From Bacteroidota bacterium (GTDB lineage Bacteria; Bacteroidota; Bacteroidia; AKYH767-A; OLB10), in contig JADKFA010000002.1 of the NCBI GenBank assembly GCA_016717725.1, forward strand, positions 223,209 through 287,208: a stretch of 64,000 nt of DNA, read 5' to 3'. A program made the translations under genes and the position numbers. Below the pieces are notes generated by a model. It saw only the letters and a list, made by a program, of their open reading frames with translations, ran no database searches and was not told the DNA's origin. Positions 55,890 through 64,000 of the stretch are shown piece by piece (positions within the stretch are counted from its first letter, which is position 1; each line of letters begins with the position of its first letter).

Positions 55890-56474
55890 TTATTTCGTTA
55901 ATGAAAAAGTGACTTTGCCAAACATAATTTCTGTTTCTACTAATGTGCAAATTCCTTTGAAGTAGGAGTAAAAGCTGCTTTTTCCATTGGGTAATTTTAA
56001 TTCATAGCGATGTTCACCAGCTGGTTTTAGGGTGAGCATTTCGCCAAAGGTGTCCGACCAAATGGAGTGGATACCTACTGGTTCTTCAAAATAGAGTTTG
56101 CATAAATTGTGGGAAATACCTTTATGAATAATTGTCTTGGTTTCCTTCTTTGTAGTTACTCCATAACCTGTTGCATTCCTTTTTGTTTCGCTATTGGTTT
56201 GTACTTTTCCGTTGGCAGTTTCAAGGGCGTTTGACAATTGTAAAATATTTTTTTCAAAGATGGATTCAATCTTATAAATCAAATCAATTTTGAGCATCTT
56301 TTCAACTTTAATTTTACTCTCCATCAAGTATTTTTCCTTGATTCCTTTCGTCTTGGTGGCACGCATATCGCCCATTGGCTCATCGCCCAAGCGAACGAGA
56401 TAATGTAGTTGTTGTGCTTGATTTGGAAGCACAGTACCCATCCACAGAAGAAGTAACAAAAGAGTTCGTTTCAT
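55890..56474 (-). CDS. DUF6134-like secreted protein
   Basis: The 194-residue protein starts MKRTLLLLLLWMGTVLPNQA followed by QQLHYLVRLGDEPMGDMRA, the N-terminal pattern of DUF6134 proteins. The C-terminal half (ISHNLCKLYFEEPVGIHSIW; GKSSFYSYFKGICTLVETEI) has two Cys and conserved aromatic residues. It is probably periplasmic; no function is known. It is followed by the barrel-type gene 24 bp further on the same strand. Confidence 0.7.
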   Translation of the reverse strand: MKRTLLLLLLWMGTVLPNQAQQLHYLVRLGDEPMGDMRATKTKGIKEKYLMESKIKVEKMLKIDLIYKIESIFEKNILQLSNALETANGKVQTNSETKRNATGYGVTTKKETKTIIHKGISHNLCKLYFEEPVGIHSIWSDTFGEMLTLKPAGEHRYELKLPNGKSSFYSYFKGICTLVETEIMFGKVTFSLTK

Positions 56475-56481
56475 TTTAGTA

Positions 56482-56513
56482 AAAAGCCGTCGCGAGACTT
56501 CGCGACGGCTTTT
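56482..56513 (-). terminator. Terminator between hydrolase-like and DUF6134-like genes
   Basis: AAAAGCCGTCGCGA (56482-56495) and TCGCGACGGCTTTT (56500-56513) pair across GACT. On the minus strand it follows the T9SS hydrolase gene and precedes the DUF6134-like start by eight bases. The stem is GC-rich with flanking T. Confidence 0.85.
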
Positions 56514-56526
56514 ATATTTTTTGAAA

Positions 56527-58077
56527 TTAACGGAAAATTACGCGACTTGTTGCTACGCCACGATCTAAATTTACTTTAACGAGATAAACTCCAGCATCTA
56601 ATGGATTTCTTTCTAATACGACAGAAGCTTGGTCAATTTGATTCTGGAAATATACTTGTTTGCCCATTACATCAAACACGGTGATAGCACGAATTAATTC
56701 TTTCTTGCTAGTGCTAATCGTTGTTCTTTCGTTAGCTGGATTTGGTAAGAAATTGATTCCTGATTCAGAAATTAAATCATCATTTAAGCCAGTGGATAAG
56801 TTTAAGCAATATACAATTCTTGGATTCATATATCCCATAACGGTATCTATATACGCTAAAGCTTTTGCTTTTGACATATCGGGATTAGTTAAAATGGAAT
56901 TATTATATACGGTTTGACCTGCTCCATTGTAAGGTGGTGGAAGATTTGAAGCATAGGCTACAGTAGCGGTTGAATCATACCATTCCCAAGGACCCGCTTG
57001 TTGTGCTGGGCTAGTATAGAATGGATATAAACCTTCGAATCCTTCATTTACTGTGTTTGCATAGGTAGTTAAAGCATCCGTAAATCCTGCGTTTGCAAAG
57101 CAATTATTGTTTCCAAACTCATTAGCCTTTCGAACAGCTTCTCGACTACCTCCCACTTGTACTACAAAATTTCCTGTTGTTGGCACAATTACATTTCCAA
57201 CTGCATAAGGTGCAAAAGGATCTCCTACAACATGAAATGCTACTGTAGGTGCATCTCCTGGTTCTGTCCAAGAAGTATCACCTAAAGCTCCACCCATGTT
57301 AAACACAAATTGAACATTACTTGGGTAACCTGGGGCATTGTTTGGATTATTTAATTGAGGAATTCCTCCATAACCTTCATAATCTCCTAGTACGGCTTGA
57401 TTTACATAAGGCTGTCCAGCTATAAATCCATAAGTTGCATCAGTTGTGTTAGCTGTAAATTTAGGAAGTGTTATTTCTGCAGGATCATCTAGCGTAGAGT
57501 AGGCTAAAGCAATGTATCCACCTGTTCCTACTCCCCCTAAAATAATTTTATTGGGGTCAATACCATATGTATTTCCTCCTGTATCAGCAATAGCTCTGAA
57601 ATAACGAACGCAAGCTTTTGCATCTTGTAATCCGCGGTAAACAGCCTGTAACAATGTTCCAGTTCGAATGTCTTGACCTGTTGACCCTGATGCAGTGGGA
57701 TTCCATCCAAGGCGATAAGACATAGCAGCTGCTACATATCCGCGTTTTGCAAATTGTGTACACATTGCTACTAATGTACTATCAGTTTTTGAACCCGTAG
57801 GCTGCCCATTAATAACCGGAGGTAAAAAACTTCCTGTGTGCATAATGATAATAAGCGGACGTTGTGCTAATGGATCAACTGCACCAGAAGGAGTATATAC
57901 ATCCATTCTTAAAGGTACAAGTGTAGGTGTACCCGTTAACACTTGCATATTGGTTGCATATTCAATATTTGCTGTTTTTGCTGCATCAGGAAAGATTTCC
58001 GTAACATAACGCTGTGCATTTAATTGCATTGAAACTCCTGCAATTAAAGCTGAGATTATAAGTAATGATTTTTTCAT
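56527..58077 (-). CDS. T9SS-sorted alpha/beta-hydrolase-like protein without catalytic Ser
   Basis: The 516-residue protein has the signal peptide MKKSLLIISALIAGVSMQLN, an alpha/beta-hydrolase domain (RPLIIIMHTGSFLPPVINGQ; KRGYVAAAMSYRLGW; IDPNKIILGGVGTGGYIALA) and a C-terminal sorting domain (INFLPNPANERTTISTSKKE; VYLVKVNLDRGV). The nucleophile elbow, normally GxSxG, reads GVGTG at 182-186, so Gly184 replaces the Ser. It is therefore probably a non-catalytic or altered carboxylesterase relative exported by the type IX system. Expression is independent, with a terminator after it. Frame is intact. Confidence 0.85.
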   Translation of the reverse strand: MKKSLLIISALIAGVSMQLNAQRYVTEIFPDAAKTANIEYATNMQVLTGTPTLVPLRMDVYTPSGAVDPLAQRPLIIIMHTGSFLPPVINGQPTGSKTDSTLVAMCTQFAKRGYVAAAMSYRLGWNPTASGSTGQDIRTGTLLQAVYRGLQDAKACVRYFRAIADTGGNTYGIDPNKIILGGVGTGGYIALAYSTLDDPAEITLPKFTANTTDATYGFIAGQPYVNQAVLGDYEGYGGIPQLNNPNNAPGYPSNVQFVFNMGGALGDTSWTEPGDAPTVAFHVVGDPFAPYAVGNVIVPTTGNFVVQVGGSREAVRKANEFGNNNCFANAGFTDALTTYANTVNEGFEGLYPFYTSPAQQAGPWEWYDSTATVAYASNLPPPYNGAGQTVYNNSILTNPDMSKAKALAYIDTVMGYMNPRIVYCLNLSTGLNDDLISESGINFLPNPANERTTISTSKKELIRAITVFDVMGKQVYFQNQIDQASVVLERNPLDAGVYLVKVNLDRGVATSRVIFR

Positions 58078-58301
58078 GCTTTTGGTTTTTGTTGGGGTAA
58101 AGATAATTAAGTTAACTACTCATTCGGTAACCTTTCAACTAACATTTTATCATGAAGAAGAAATATGATTTTTGTTCTATGTTTTTTAGAAGTGAGGATC
58201 GAGAAATGTTTTTTAGAACTTCCTATTAAGTAAAAATGAAATAGGAGGCATTGTAACTTTTTCGCTTAGAAATTGAAAATATTCCTCAACTTTGCTTTCT
58301 C

Positions 58302-59945
58302 ATGAAGCGTAGCTATCTGTATTTTATTTTGCTTATGTTGTTGATAAATAGCAATATATATGCACAGTGCGTAACATCGTATCCTTTTGTTGAAGATTTT
58401 GAGATTGGACCATCTGGCTGGATTACGGGAGGAGCCAACAGTGATTGGACTTGGGGTACCCCAGCAAAAGTTCGAATTACAAGCGCTGGAAGTGGGAATT
58501 CTTGTTGGATTTCGGGTGGATTGACTAATACTACCTACAATGGTGGAGAAAAAGCATGGCTTCAAAGTCCTTGTTTTGATTTTACTTCGGTTCCTAGACC
58601 TTATGTTCAGTTTTTAATTTTTTGGGATACAGAGCGACAGTATGATGGTGGCAACTTACAGTATTCAACGAATTCAGGTAGTTCGTGGCAAAATGTTGGA
58701 TTTAATAGTATCAATTCGAATTGTAAAACGGCGAATTGGTTCAATGCACCTTCTATAACTAATTTGAATGGCTTGGCATCTCCAACAACAGGATGGTCAG
58801 GAAGTACCCTGCCTACCAATGGATCCTGTTTAGGTGGGAATGGAAGTGGGCAGTGGGTAACAGCTTCTTATTGTTTAAGTTATTTAGCAGGGGAGGCAGA
58901 TGTGCTTTTTCGTTTCACTTTTTGTTCCGGTACATCGTGTAATAATTACGATGGAATTGCCATCGATAGTTTCTCGATCTCCAATCTCCCTGAGCCAACA
59001 TTGGATTTTACATACACCTGTGAAACCAATAATCAAGTTCGATTTGAAGCTAACGGTGGCGACTGTCCGACAACACAAACTTGGGATTTTGGCGACCCTG
59101 CATCGGGAAATAATACGTCAACAAGTTTCACAGAGGTACATACTTTTTCTTCTCCTGGAACATATGTCGTAACATTTACAATAGATGAACCTTGTATTGG
59201 AATAATTGCCACAAGAAGAACGGTGATAATTCCTGATATCAGTGCCGAAATATTTCCCTTAACTTGCAATGGTTCCAATGATGGTTCTATTCAACTAACG
59301 GTATCGCCTTACCCCAATTTGCAGTTGAGTTGGAATACTTCGCCTCCCCAAGCTGGAACAACTCTTTCGGATTTACCTGTTGGGAACTATCAAGTTACTT
59401 TGACAGCAGATTCCACTTGTACATTAACAAAAAGTTATGAGGTGACGGTGAATGGTGACGGTGGACCCAATCCAAGTTTACCCTCCGATGTACTCTTTTG
59501 CAGTGGAGATGTGATCGCTTTGCAACCTGGGGAATTTGATTCCTATTTATGGTCGACAGGAAGTACCGAAAATACATTGATGATTACCGATACGGGTTGG
59601 TACGCAGTAACGGTAACTGATTTAACAGGATGTACAGGACAAGATTCTGTATTCATTAAAGAGCGTTGCTTCACGGGAATGTTTGTTCCTTCTTCTTTTA
59701 CTCCCAATGATGATGGAATTAATGATTTTTTTAGATCGTATTCAGGAGATGTTTTTAGGTATTCTTTGAAAATATATAATACCTACGGTCAAGAATTATT
59801 TGTTTCTGATCAACAAGAAATAGGGTGGGATGGAATGTTTGAAAAAGAATTTTGTCAAAATGGAATTTACATCTGGCAAATTAAATATCAAGGTCCCGAT
59901 TTGAAATCGAGAACCGAGCGTGGTCTCGTAAGTTTGTTCAGATAA
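58302..59945 (+). CDS. T9SS type B protein with PKD domain and gliding-motility C-terminus
   Basis: The 547-residue protein has a signal peptide (MKRSYLYFILLMLLINSNIYA), a jelly-roll-like N-terminal module with many Cys (residues about 25-235), a PKD domain (TQTWDFGDPASGN; FSSPGTYVVTFTI), SprB-like repeats (FPLTCNGSNDGSIQLTVSPY) and a C-terminal gliding-motility-associated domain (PSSFTPNDDGINDFFR; GWDGMFEKEFCQNGIYIWQI). Type B domains are sorted by the type IX system and attach to the cell surface. It is probably a surface adhesin; ligand is unknown. Confidence 0.9.
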   Translation: MKRSYLYFILLMLLINSNIYAQCVTSYPFVEDFEIGPSGWITGGANSDWTWGTPAKVRITSAGSGNSCWISGGLTNTTYNGGEKAWLQSPCFDFTSVPRPYVQFLIFWDTERQYDGGNLQYSTNSGSSWQNVGFNSINSNCKTANWFNAPSITNLNGLASPTTGWSGSTLPTNGSCLGGNGSGQWVTASYCLSYLAGEADVLFRFTFCSGTSCNNYDGIAIDSFSISNLPEPTLDFTYTCETNNQVRFEANGGDCPTTQTWDFGDPASGNNTSTSFTEVHTFSSPGTYVVTFTIDEPCIGIIATRRTVIIPDISAEIFPLTCNGSNDGSIQLTVSPYPNLQLSWNTSPPQAGTTLSDLPVGNYQVTLTADSTCTLTKSYEVTVNGDGGPNPSLPSDVLFCSGDVIALQPGEFDSYLWSTGSTENTLMITDTGWYAVTVTDLTGCTGQDSVFIKERCFTGMFVPSSFTPNDDGINDFFRSYSGDVFRYSLKIYNTYGQELFVSDQQEIGWDGMFEKEFCQNGIYIWQIKYQGPDLKSRTERGLVSLFR

Positions 59946-60129
59946 TTTTTTATTTATTGAGACTTTCCTAAAAAAATCCCGAAATTGGTCTTGAAACAGT
60001 AAAATTTAATCATGAATTATGTTTGTAAATAATTGATAAATAAATAATTGTGTTTTTTCAAGTGGAATTGCTGAAAAAAAGTGAATTTTGTCATCTTTTG
60101 TAATATTTATCTCTCTTACCTTTGCAATA

Positions 60130-60498
60130 ATGCAAAAATTAATTTTTTCTTTCCTTCTCATTATGGTCTTCTTGATTGGGTCCATTTCTCGATCTATTCT
60201 TTTATTGGATTATGAGTTGCGTCAAGATTATTTTGCATCTGTTTTGTGTGAAAAGAAAGAAGTTCCCAATAATACTTGTAAGGGTGGTTGTCATCTGAAT
60301 AAAGAACTTAAAGCACAAGATGAACAAGAACGAAAGCAAGGAAGCGATTCACAAGTTAAGTTTGAAATGAATTCCTTAGCTCCGTCAGTTGCTGTTCTTG
60401 CAATAGTTGAAAATTATGTTGATTTTAGATTTCTTCCTTATAAAAGTAAAGGTTATTTAACTGTTTTATTCATTGATTTTCGACCGCCCATTGTATAG
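60130..60498 (+). CDS. Small CxGGC membrane-anchored protein of copper locus
   Basis: The start at 60130 gives MQKLIFSFLLIMVFLIGSIS, a signal peptide or anchor, then YFASVLCEKKEVPNNTCKGG with a CKGGCHL motif of Cys and His. A candidate -7 box TACCTTTG at 60117-60124 lies only five bases before this ATG, so the message may be almost leaderless. The next genes encode MbnP and MbnH, and the Cys/His cluster suggests copper or heme handling, by context. I do not recognise a named family. A longer in-frame start at 60088 would overlap the promoter and is rejected. Confidence 0.6.
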   Translation: MQKLIFSFLLIMVFLIGSISRSILLLDYELRQDYFASVLCEKKEVPNNTCKGGCHLNKELKAQDEQERKQGSDSQVKFEMNSLAPSVAVLAIVENYVDFRFLPYKSKGYLTVLFIDFRPPIV

Positions 60499-60592
60499 TT
60501 TTTTTATTGTCAAAACATTTAATATACTTTGCTGTTAATACAACAGTGAGGTGTGTGTTACAATTCTATACAAAACAATTAAAAATCATAAA

Positions 60593-61378
60593 ATGAATAA
60601 ATCAAAATTAGTATTGGCAGGACTATGCCTTATTTCAGTTAGTTTTTTTTCTTGTAAAGATGATAAAGAAGATCCCGCTCCTTCCTCAGGACCAGGAACA
60701 GTAACCCTTGATATTACTAATGTGGCAGGTGCCGTTAATGTTGATGAAACAGGAGGTACTTACTATACTAATAGCTCGGGTGAATCTTTTAATGTGAGTA
60801 AGTTAAAGTATTATATATCAAAAGTTCAATTTTACAATGTGGATTCAATGATGTATGAAATGCCAGAAAGTTATTTCTTAGTAGATGAATCGAATCAAGC
60901 AACAACAAAGTTAGAAATACCTGATGTCCCTGCTGGATCTTATACCAGTGTTCGTTTCACTATCGGTGTTGATTCAACCAGAAATGTTAGCGGTGCTCAA
61001 ACGGGTGCTTTGGACCCTGCCAATGATATGTTTTGGGGATGGTCGAGCGGTTATATCTTTTATAAAATTGAAGGTAAATCTCCGGCTTCTTCACAACCAG
61101 ATTCTTCGTTTATGTATCATATCGGTGGATTCAAAAATTCAAATAGCACGAATGCTAACCGTGAAGTTGAAATTGATTTTGCTGGCGAAAGTCTAATCGT
61201 AAACGGAGCTCGTGAAGCAGAAATACATATGTTAGCTGATGTTCTAAAAGTATTTTCAACACCAAACACCATCAGTATAGCTGCGTTTAATACGCATATG
61301 GCTCCAGGCGGAAACGCTATACTTATTGCAGATAATTATGCGCAGATGTTTTCTTTTGAGCATTTGCATAATGACTAA
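60593..61378 (+). CDS. MbnP family copper-binding lipoprotein
   Basis: The start at 60593 gives MNKSKLVLAGLCLISVSFFS then Cys, a lipoprotein signal. The family pattern is clear: FNVSKLKYYISKVQF, FLVDESNQATTKLEIPDVPA, then SVRFTIGVDSTRNVSGAQTG, FWGWSSGYIFYKIEGKSP and the end FSFEHLHND. MbnP proteins bind copper after oxidation of tryptophan residues by a partner di-heme peroxidase; the WGW segment carries candidate Trp residues. MbnH is encoded 67 bp downstream. The upstream in-frame ATG at 60551 is not family-like. Confidence 0.88.
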   Translation: MNKSKLVLAGLCLISVSFFSCKDDKEDPAPSSGPGTVTLDITNVAGAVNVDETGGTYYTNSSGESFNVSKLKYYISKVQFYNVDSMMYEMPESYFLVDESNQATTKLEIPDVPAGSYTSVRFTIGVDSTRNVSGAQTGALDPANDMFWGWSSGYIFYKIEGKSPASSQPDSSFMYHIGGFKNSNSTNANREVEIDFAGESLIVNGAREAEIHMLADVLKVFSTPNTISIAAFNTHMAPGGNAILIADNYAQMFSFEHLHND

Positions 61379-61399
61379 AAAGAGATATTAATAAATCAT

Positions 61400-61428
61400 C
61401 CCGATCTACTATTAAAAAGTAGATCGGG
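61400..61428 (+). terminator. Hairpin between mbnP and mbnH (possible attenuator)
   Basis: CCCGATCTACT (61400-61410) and AGTAGATCGGG (61418-61428) are perfect 11-bp arms with a seven-base loop. The following TTT is short, so it may only reduce read-through into the next gene. Confidence 0.6.
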
Positions 61429-61445
61429 TTTCATAGCTGAATTTA

Positions 61446-62468
61446 ATGAAAAGGATGAAGAATACACTTGGAATTGTAGGATTGATAGTGGTTTTACTTT
61501 CTGCTTGCTCAAAGAGTGAAGATGGAGGTACTAAACCATTTTTTTATATCCCCGATGGATTTCCTGATCCTGTTTATCAATTTCAGAATAATCCAGTAAC
61601 ACCAGAAGGATTTGCATTAGGTAAAAAACTTTTTTATGATCCCATATTGTCGCGAGATAGCACCATTGCTTGTGGAAGTTGTCATCAACAATTTGTAGCG
61701 TTTGCACATAGTGATCATAGGTTGAGTCATGGAATTAATAATTTATTAGGTAATAGAAATTCACCTGCATTATTCAATATTGCATGGTTCCCTAATTTTA
61801 TGTGGGATGGTGGAGTAAATCATCTTGAAGTGCAACCATTGGCACCTATTGGTAACCCCGTTGAGATGGATGAAACGATGGCCAATGTAATCATGAAATT
61901 AAAAAGAAGCAACAGCTATCCCGCACTTTTTGAGGCTGCCTTTGGTTCCGACACCATTACTACCCAAGCCACCATGCGTGCGATGGCTCAGTTCATGGGT
62001 TCCATGATTTCAGCCGATTCAAAGTACGATAAGTATAAAGATGGAAAAGTGAATTTTACAAATGCGGAGTTAAGCGGATTGCAGCTCTTTCGTGCTAAAT
62101 GTGAATCCTGTCATAAAGAACCGTTACTAACGGATATGTCTTTCCGAAATAATGGACTCGATGCTAATTTTAACAAAGATGCTGGACGCGCTAAAATCAC
62201 AACCCTGCCTCAAGATTCTGGTTTGTTTCGAGTTCCTTCTTTGAGAAATGTGGTGTTAACTTATCCTTATATGCACGATGGAAGATTGGAAAAGTTGATG
62301 GATGTAATGAATCATTATCATTCAGGAATACAACTCAGCAGTACGTTAGATCCTCTATTATCCACTGGAGGAATTCCACTGACTGCCATGGAAAAAAATG
62401 ATTTGATTACCTTCTTAGGTACATTAACAGATTACACTTTCATTCACGACAATCGTTTTAAAGAATAA
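61446..62468 (+). CDS. Di-heme peroxidase, MbnH family
   Basis: The 340-residue protein starts MKRMKNTLGIVGLIVVLLSA then CSKS, a lipoprotein signal. It has two heme motifs, CGSCHQ and CESCHK, each CxxCH, and the conserved GNRNSPALFNIAWFPNFMWD and LRNVVLTYPYMHDGRLEKLM segments of MauG/cytochrome c peroxidase-type enzymes. As in known MbnH/MbnP pairs it would oxidise a tryptophan in MbnP to kynurenine to create a copper site. It is preceded by mbnP and followed by the CxxC outer-membrane-like gene at a distance of 4 bp. An alternative start at 61455 is possible. Confidence 0.9.
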   Translation: MKRMKNTLGIVGLIVVLLSACSKSEDGGTKPFFYIPDGFPDPVYQFQNNPVTPEGFALGKKLFYDPILSRDSTIACGSCHQQFVAFAHSDHRLSHGINNLLGNRNSPALFNIAWFPNFMWDGGVNHLEVQPLAPIGNPVEMDETMANVIMKLKRSNSYPALFEAAFGSDTITTQATMRAMAQFMGSMISADSKYDKYKDGKVNFTNAELSGLQLFRAKCESCHKEPLLTDMSFRNNGLDANFNKDAGRAKITTLPQDSGLFRVPSLRNVVLTYPYMHDGRLEKLMDVMNHYHSGIQLSSTLDPLLSTGGIPLTAMEKNDLITFLGTLTDYTFIHDNRFKE

Positions 62469-62471
62469 ATC

Positions 62472-63447
62472 ATGCACCTGTTTAGAAATTTTTTATGCTC
62501 CTTTATTCTTGTGATGATTTTGAGTGGAAATGTTAGGGGATGCGATGTTTGTGGTAGTTTTATCGGGATTCATCCCGGTGATAAAAAAGCTTACATCGGA
62601 ATGTTTTATAGGTATGTGAGTTTCTCGGGAAGCAATACAACAAACTCAGCTTTTTTTCCTGACGGTAGTATGCGTATTGGTCATTCTGACCATAATGGAT
62701 CCAACGCAAATAGTAGCAAGGAATTTGAAGTATACAGAGCCGTGGAATGGAGAGCTCGTTATTACTTTCATCCGCGTGTTGAGTTATCTGTAATTGCACC
62801 TTATGTTTTTAATTCAGCCTATGAAAGTGATACACGAACTAAAAATTCAGGACTCGGTGACTTGAGCACATTCTTAGGATGGCAATTGATTGATGAAGCC
62901 AGTACTGGAAAATTTAAACATCGCTTGCTCTTAGGAACAGGTGTGAAATGGGCAAGTGGCAATATAAACCAAAAAGTGAACGAGGAAAGGTTACCTATTT
63001 TGTTGCAACCTGGAACGGGTAGTACTGATATAATATTTTTTGCAAATTACCAATTGGGTATCGATAATTGGAGTTGGAACGTATTGCCAACATATAAGTG
63101 CAATGGAAAAAATAGATTCGAGGAACAAGTGAGTAATAGTGTTACTTTTTTTCAAGCGTAAGCTATCAAATGAAGCGAAATGAAAATTTTAAAGCGATGC
63201 CTTCATTCAAGGTTATTTTGAATCGATGAATGGAGTGGAGGTGATGAACGAAAAGGTAAAGGGCACTTCTATGGAGGGACTTTTTCTGGGTCTAGGAGTG
63301 GATCTTTTTTATAAAAATATTGGCTTCAGTACCTCTTGTTGGTGGAGTGCGAAACAAGAGCAAAGTACAAGTATGTTGGCTAGCCGTATCCGTTATAGAG
63401 CTGGAATCACTTGGTATTTCAATCAACAAACATTCATATTTAAATAG
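62472..63447 (+). CDS. Outer-membrane-type protein with CDxCG motif (two frameshifts)
   Basis: After the signal peptide MHLFRNFLCSFILVMILSGN a CDVCG motif follows at residues 24-28, then barrel-like strands (GDKKAYIGMFYRYVSFSGSN; YYFHPRVELSVIAPYVFNSA; KFKHRLLLGTGVKWASGNIN). The frame stops at 63161; one T missing from a run of seven T (near 63146-63152) restores SSVSYQMKRNENFKAMPSFK and a second indel near 63212 restores YFESMNGVEVMNEKVKGTSM through RAGITWYFNQQTFIFK at 63447. It starts 3 bp after the MbnH stop, so it belongs to that operon; perhaps a copper-related porin. Confidence 0.72.
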
Positions 63448-63577
63448 ATTTTCTTTCGAATAAGATGAGCTGAAAGATTTTTTAGCTCTTTCGCTATTAA
63501 CAGCCGTTTGTCCATAAGTGCGTATGGGTAAGATGTTATCCTGCTGTGCTAAACAGTAGTTTTGACAAACACCCATT

Positions 63578-64000
63578 ATGAAGAGGGTCGTAAGCTCGTC
63601 TATTGTTTCTGTTGTTATTTTACTGCTTTTGGCGGGTGGGTTCTTCTACTTCCAACTCAGAAAAAGTGTTAACTCTTCCGTTTATGAATTAATTCCTGCT
63701 GATGTGGCTTGGATCGTCACGGTTGATCCATCTTCAGGTGACTTACAACGACTAGCAAATAGTGCTTTTCTGTCGGAATGTGATTCGGTGGAAGTATTGA
63801 AAGATTGGAATCGTTCCTTAATTTTTATGGATTCCATCTGCACCAATAATGAAAAGTTGAAGGCAACCTTTAAAGCTTCTCAACTCCTGATCAGTGGTCA
63901 TGTAACTGGTCCATCCGCTTTTAGTTTGATGTATTTTGCAGAAGTGGATAACGATTTTGTGAATGTATCAGAGGAACTCATTGCCTTGATGCTTCAAACT
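63578..64000 (+). CDS. N-terminal part of a membrane-anchored protein, runs off the window
   Basis: ATG 63578 opens MKRVVSSSIVSVVILLLLAG then GFFYFQLRKSV, one membrane anchor with a short cytoplasmic N-terminus, and ELIPADVAWIVTVDPSSGDL. The pattern resembles DUF3352-type proteins of Bacteroidota. The frame is open for 141 codons to the last base of the window. Function is unknown. It is separated from the copper locus by 130 bp. Confidence 0.6.
   Translation, partial: MKRVVSSSIVSVVILLLLAGGFFYFQLRKSVNSSVYELIPADVAWIVTVDPSSGDLQRLANSAFLSECDSVEVLKDWNRSLIFMDSICTNNEKLKATFKASQLLISGHVTGPSAFSLMYFAEVDNDFVNVSEELIALMLQT

Noticed and set aside
1..64000. tRNA or rRNA genes
   Set aside because: No cloverleaf with a CCA end or rRNA-like conserved stretch was recognised by eye; a tRNAscan run would be needed to exclude a missed tRNA.

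Overview
The window is a chromosomal segment of a low-GC Bacteroidota bacterium, probably a Flavobacteriia- or Crocinitomicaceae-like lineage from an environmental assembly; the genus cannot be read from the sequence. The lineage call rests on proteins with type IX secretion C-terminal sorting domains (10011-11306, 56527-58077, 58302-59945), Bacteroidota-type promoters of the form TTG-N19/20-TAnnTTTG, the cluster DUF1015-serA-serC-ferredoxin-acyl-CoA reductase, a 1442-residue CzcA-TolC fusion and MbnP/MbnH-type copper genes.

Layout. 0.3-6.3 kb: serine biosynthesis genes with ferredoxin and a LuxC-like reductase. 6.5-12.5 kb: surface lipoprotein, ribosomal protein L31, recA, a T9SS protein and a TPR protein. 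12.8-23.8 kb: SulP transporter, two small DUF proteins, then a heavy-metal efflux operon (membrane protein, CzcB, CzcA-TolC) with its own two-component system; both promoter regions carry 11-bp-phased CTTAAG boxes. 24.2-41 kb: accessory region with a Panacea-type toxin-antitoxin pair, a class D beta-lactamase, a PLD-helicase, a seven-gene minus-strand operon (DNA methyltransferase, BglII-like endonuclease, ParB-like protein, SNF2-type helicase, DUF3883 protein, uracil-DNA-glycosylase-fold protein, SIR2-like protein) and an AbiE toxin-antitoxin pair lying between two copies of a membrane-protein gene end. 41-46 kb: housekeeping operon thrS-infC-rpmI-rplT. 46-54.6 kb: GH13 amylase, a MITE-like element, alkyltransferase-like protein, patatin, acyl-CoA carboxylase beta subunit, hexapeptide-repeat protein, a secreted protein and a phosphohexomutase. 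55-64 kb: envelope and secreted proteins, then a copper-related group (CxGGC small protein, MbnP, MbnH, CxxC outer-membrane protein) and the start of another gene.

The most interesting unit is the seven-gene operon at 30381-37883. It looks like a restriction-modification core extended by a ParB-like DNA binder, a helicase, a PD-(D/E)XK-like nuclease domain, a base-glycosylase fold and a SIR2-like effector. I do not recognise this combination as a named defence system.

Caution on sequence quality: at least fifteen genes, including recA, carry apparent single-base indels, many in homopolymer runs, that split clearly conserved reading frames. The simplest reading is uncorrected consensus error in the assembly rather than mass pseudogenisation. 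Such genes are given here as whole genes with the shift position noted.
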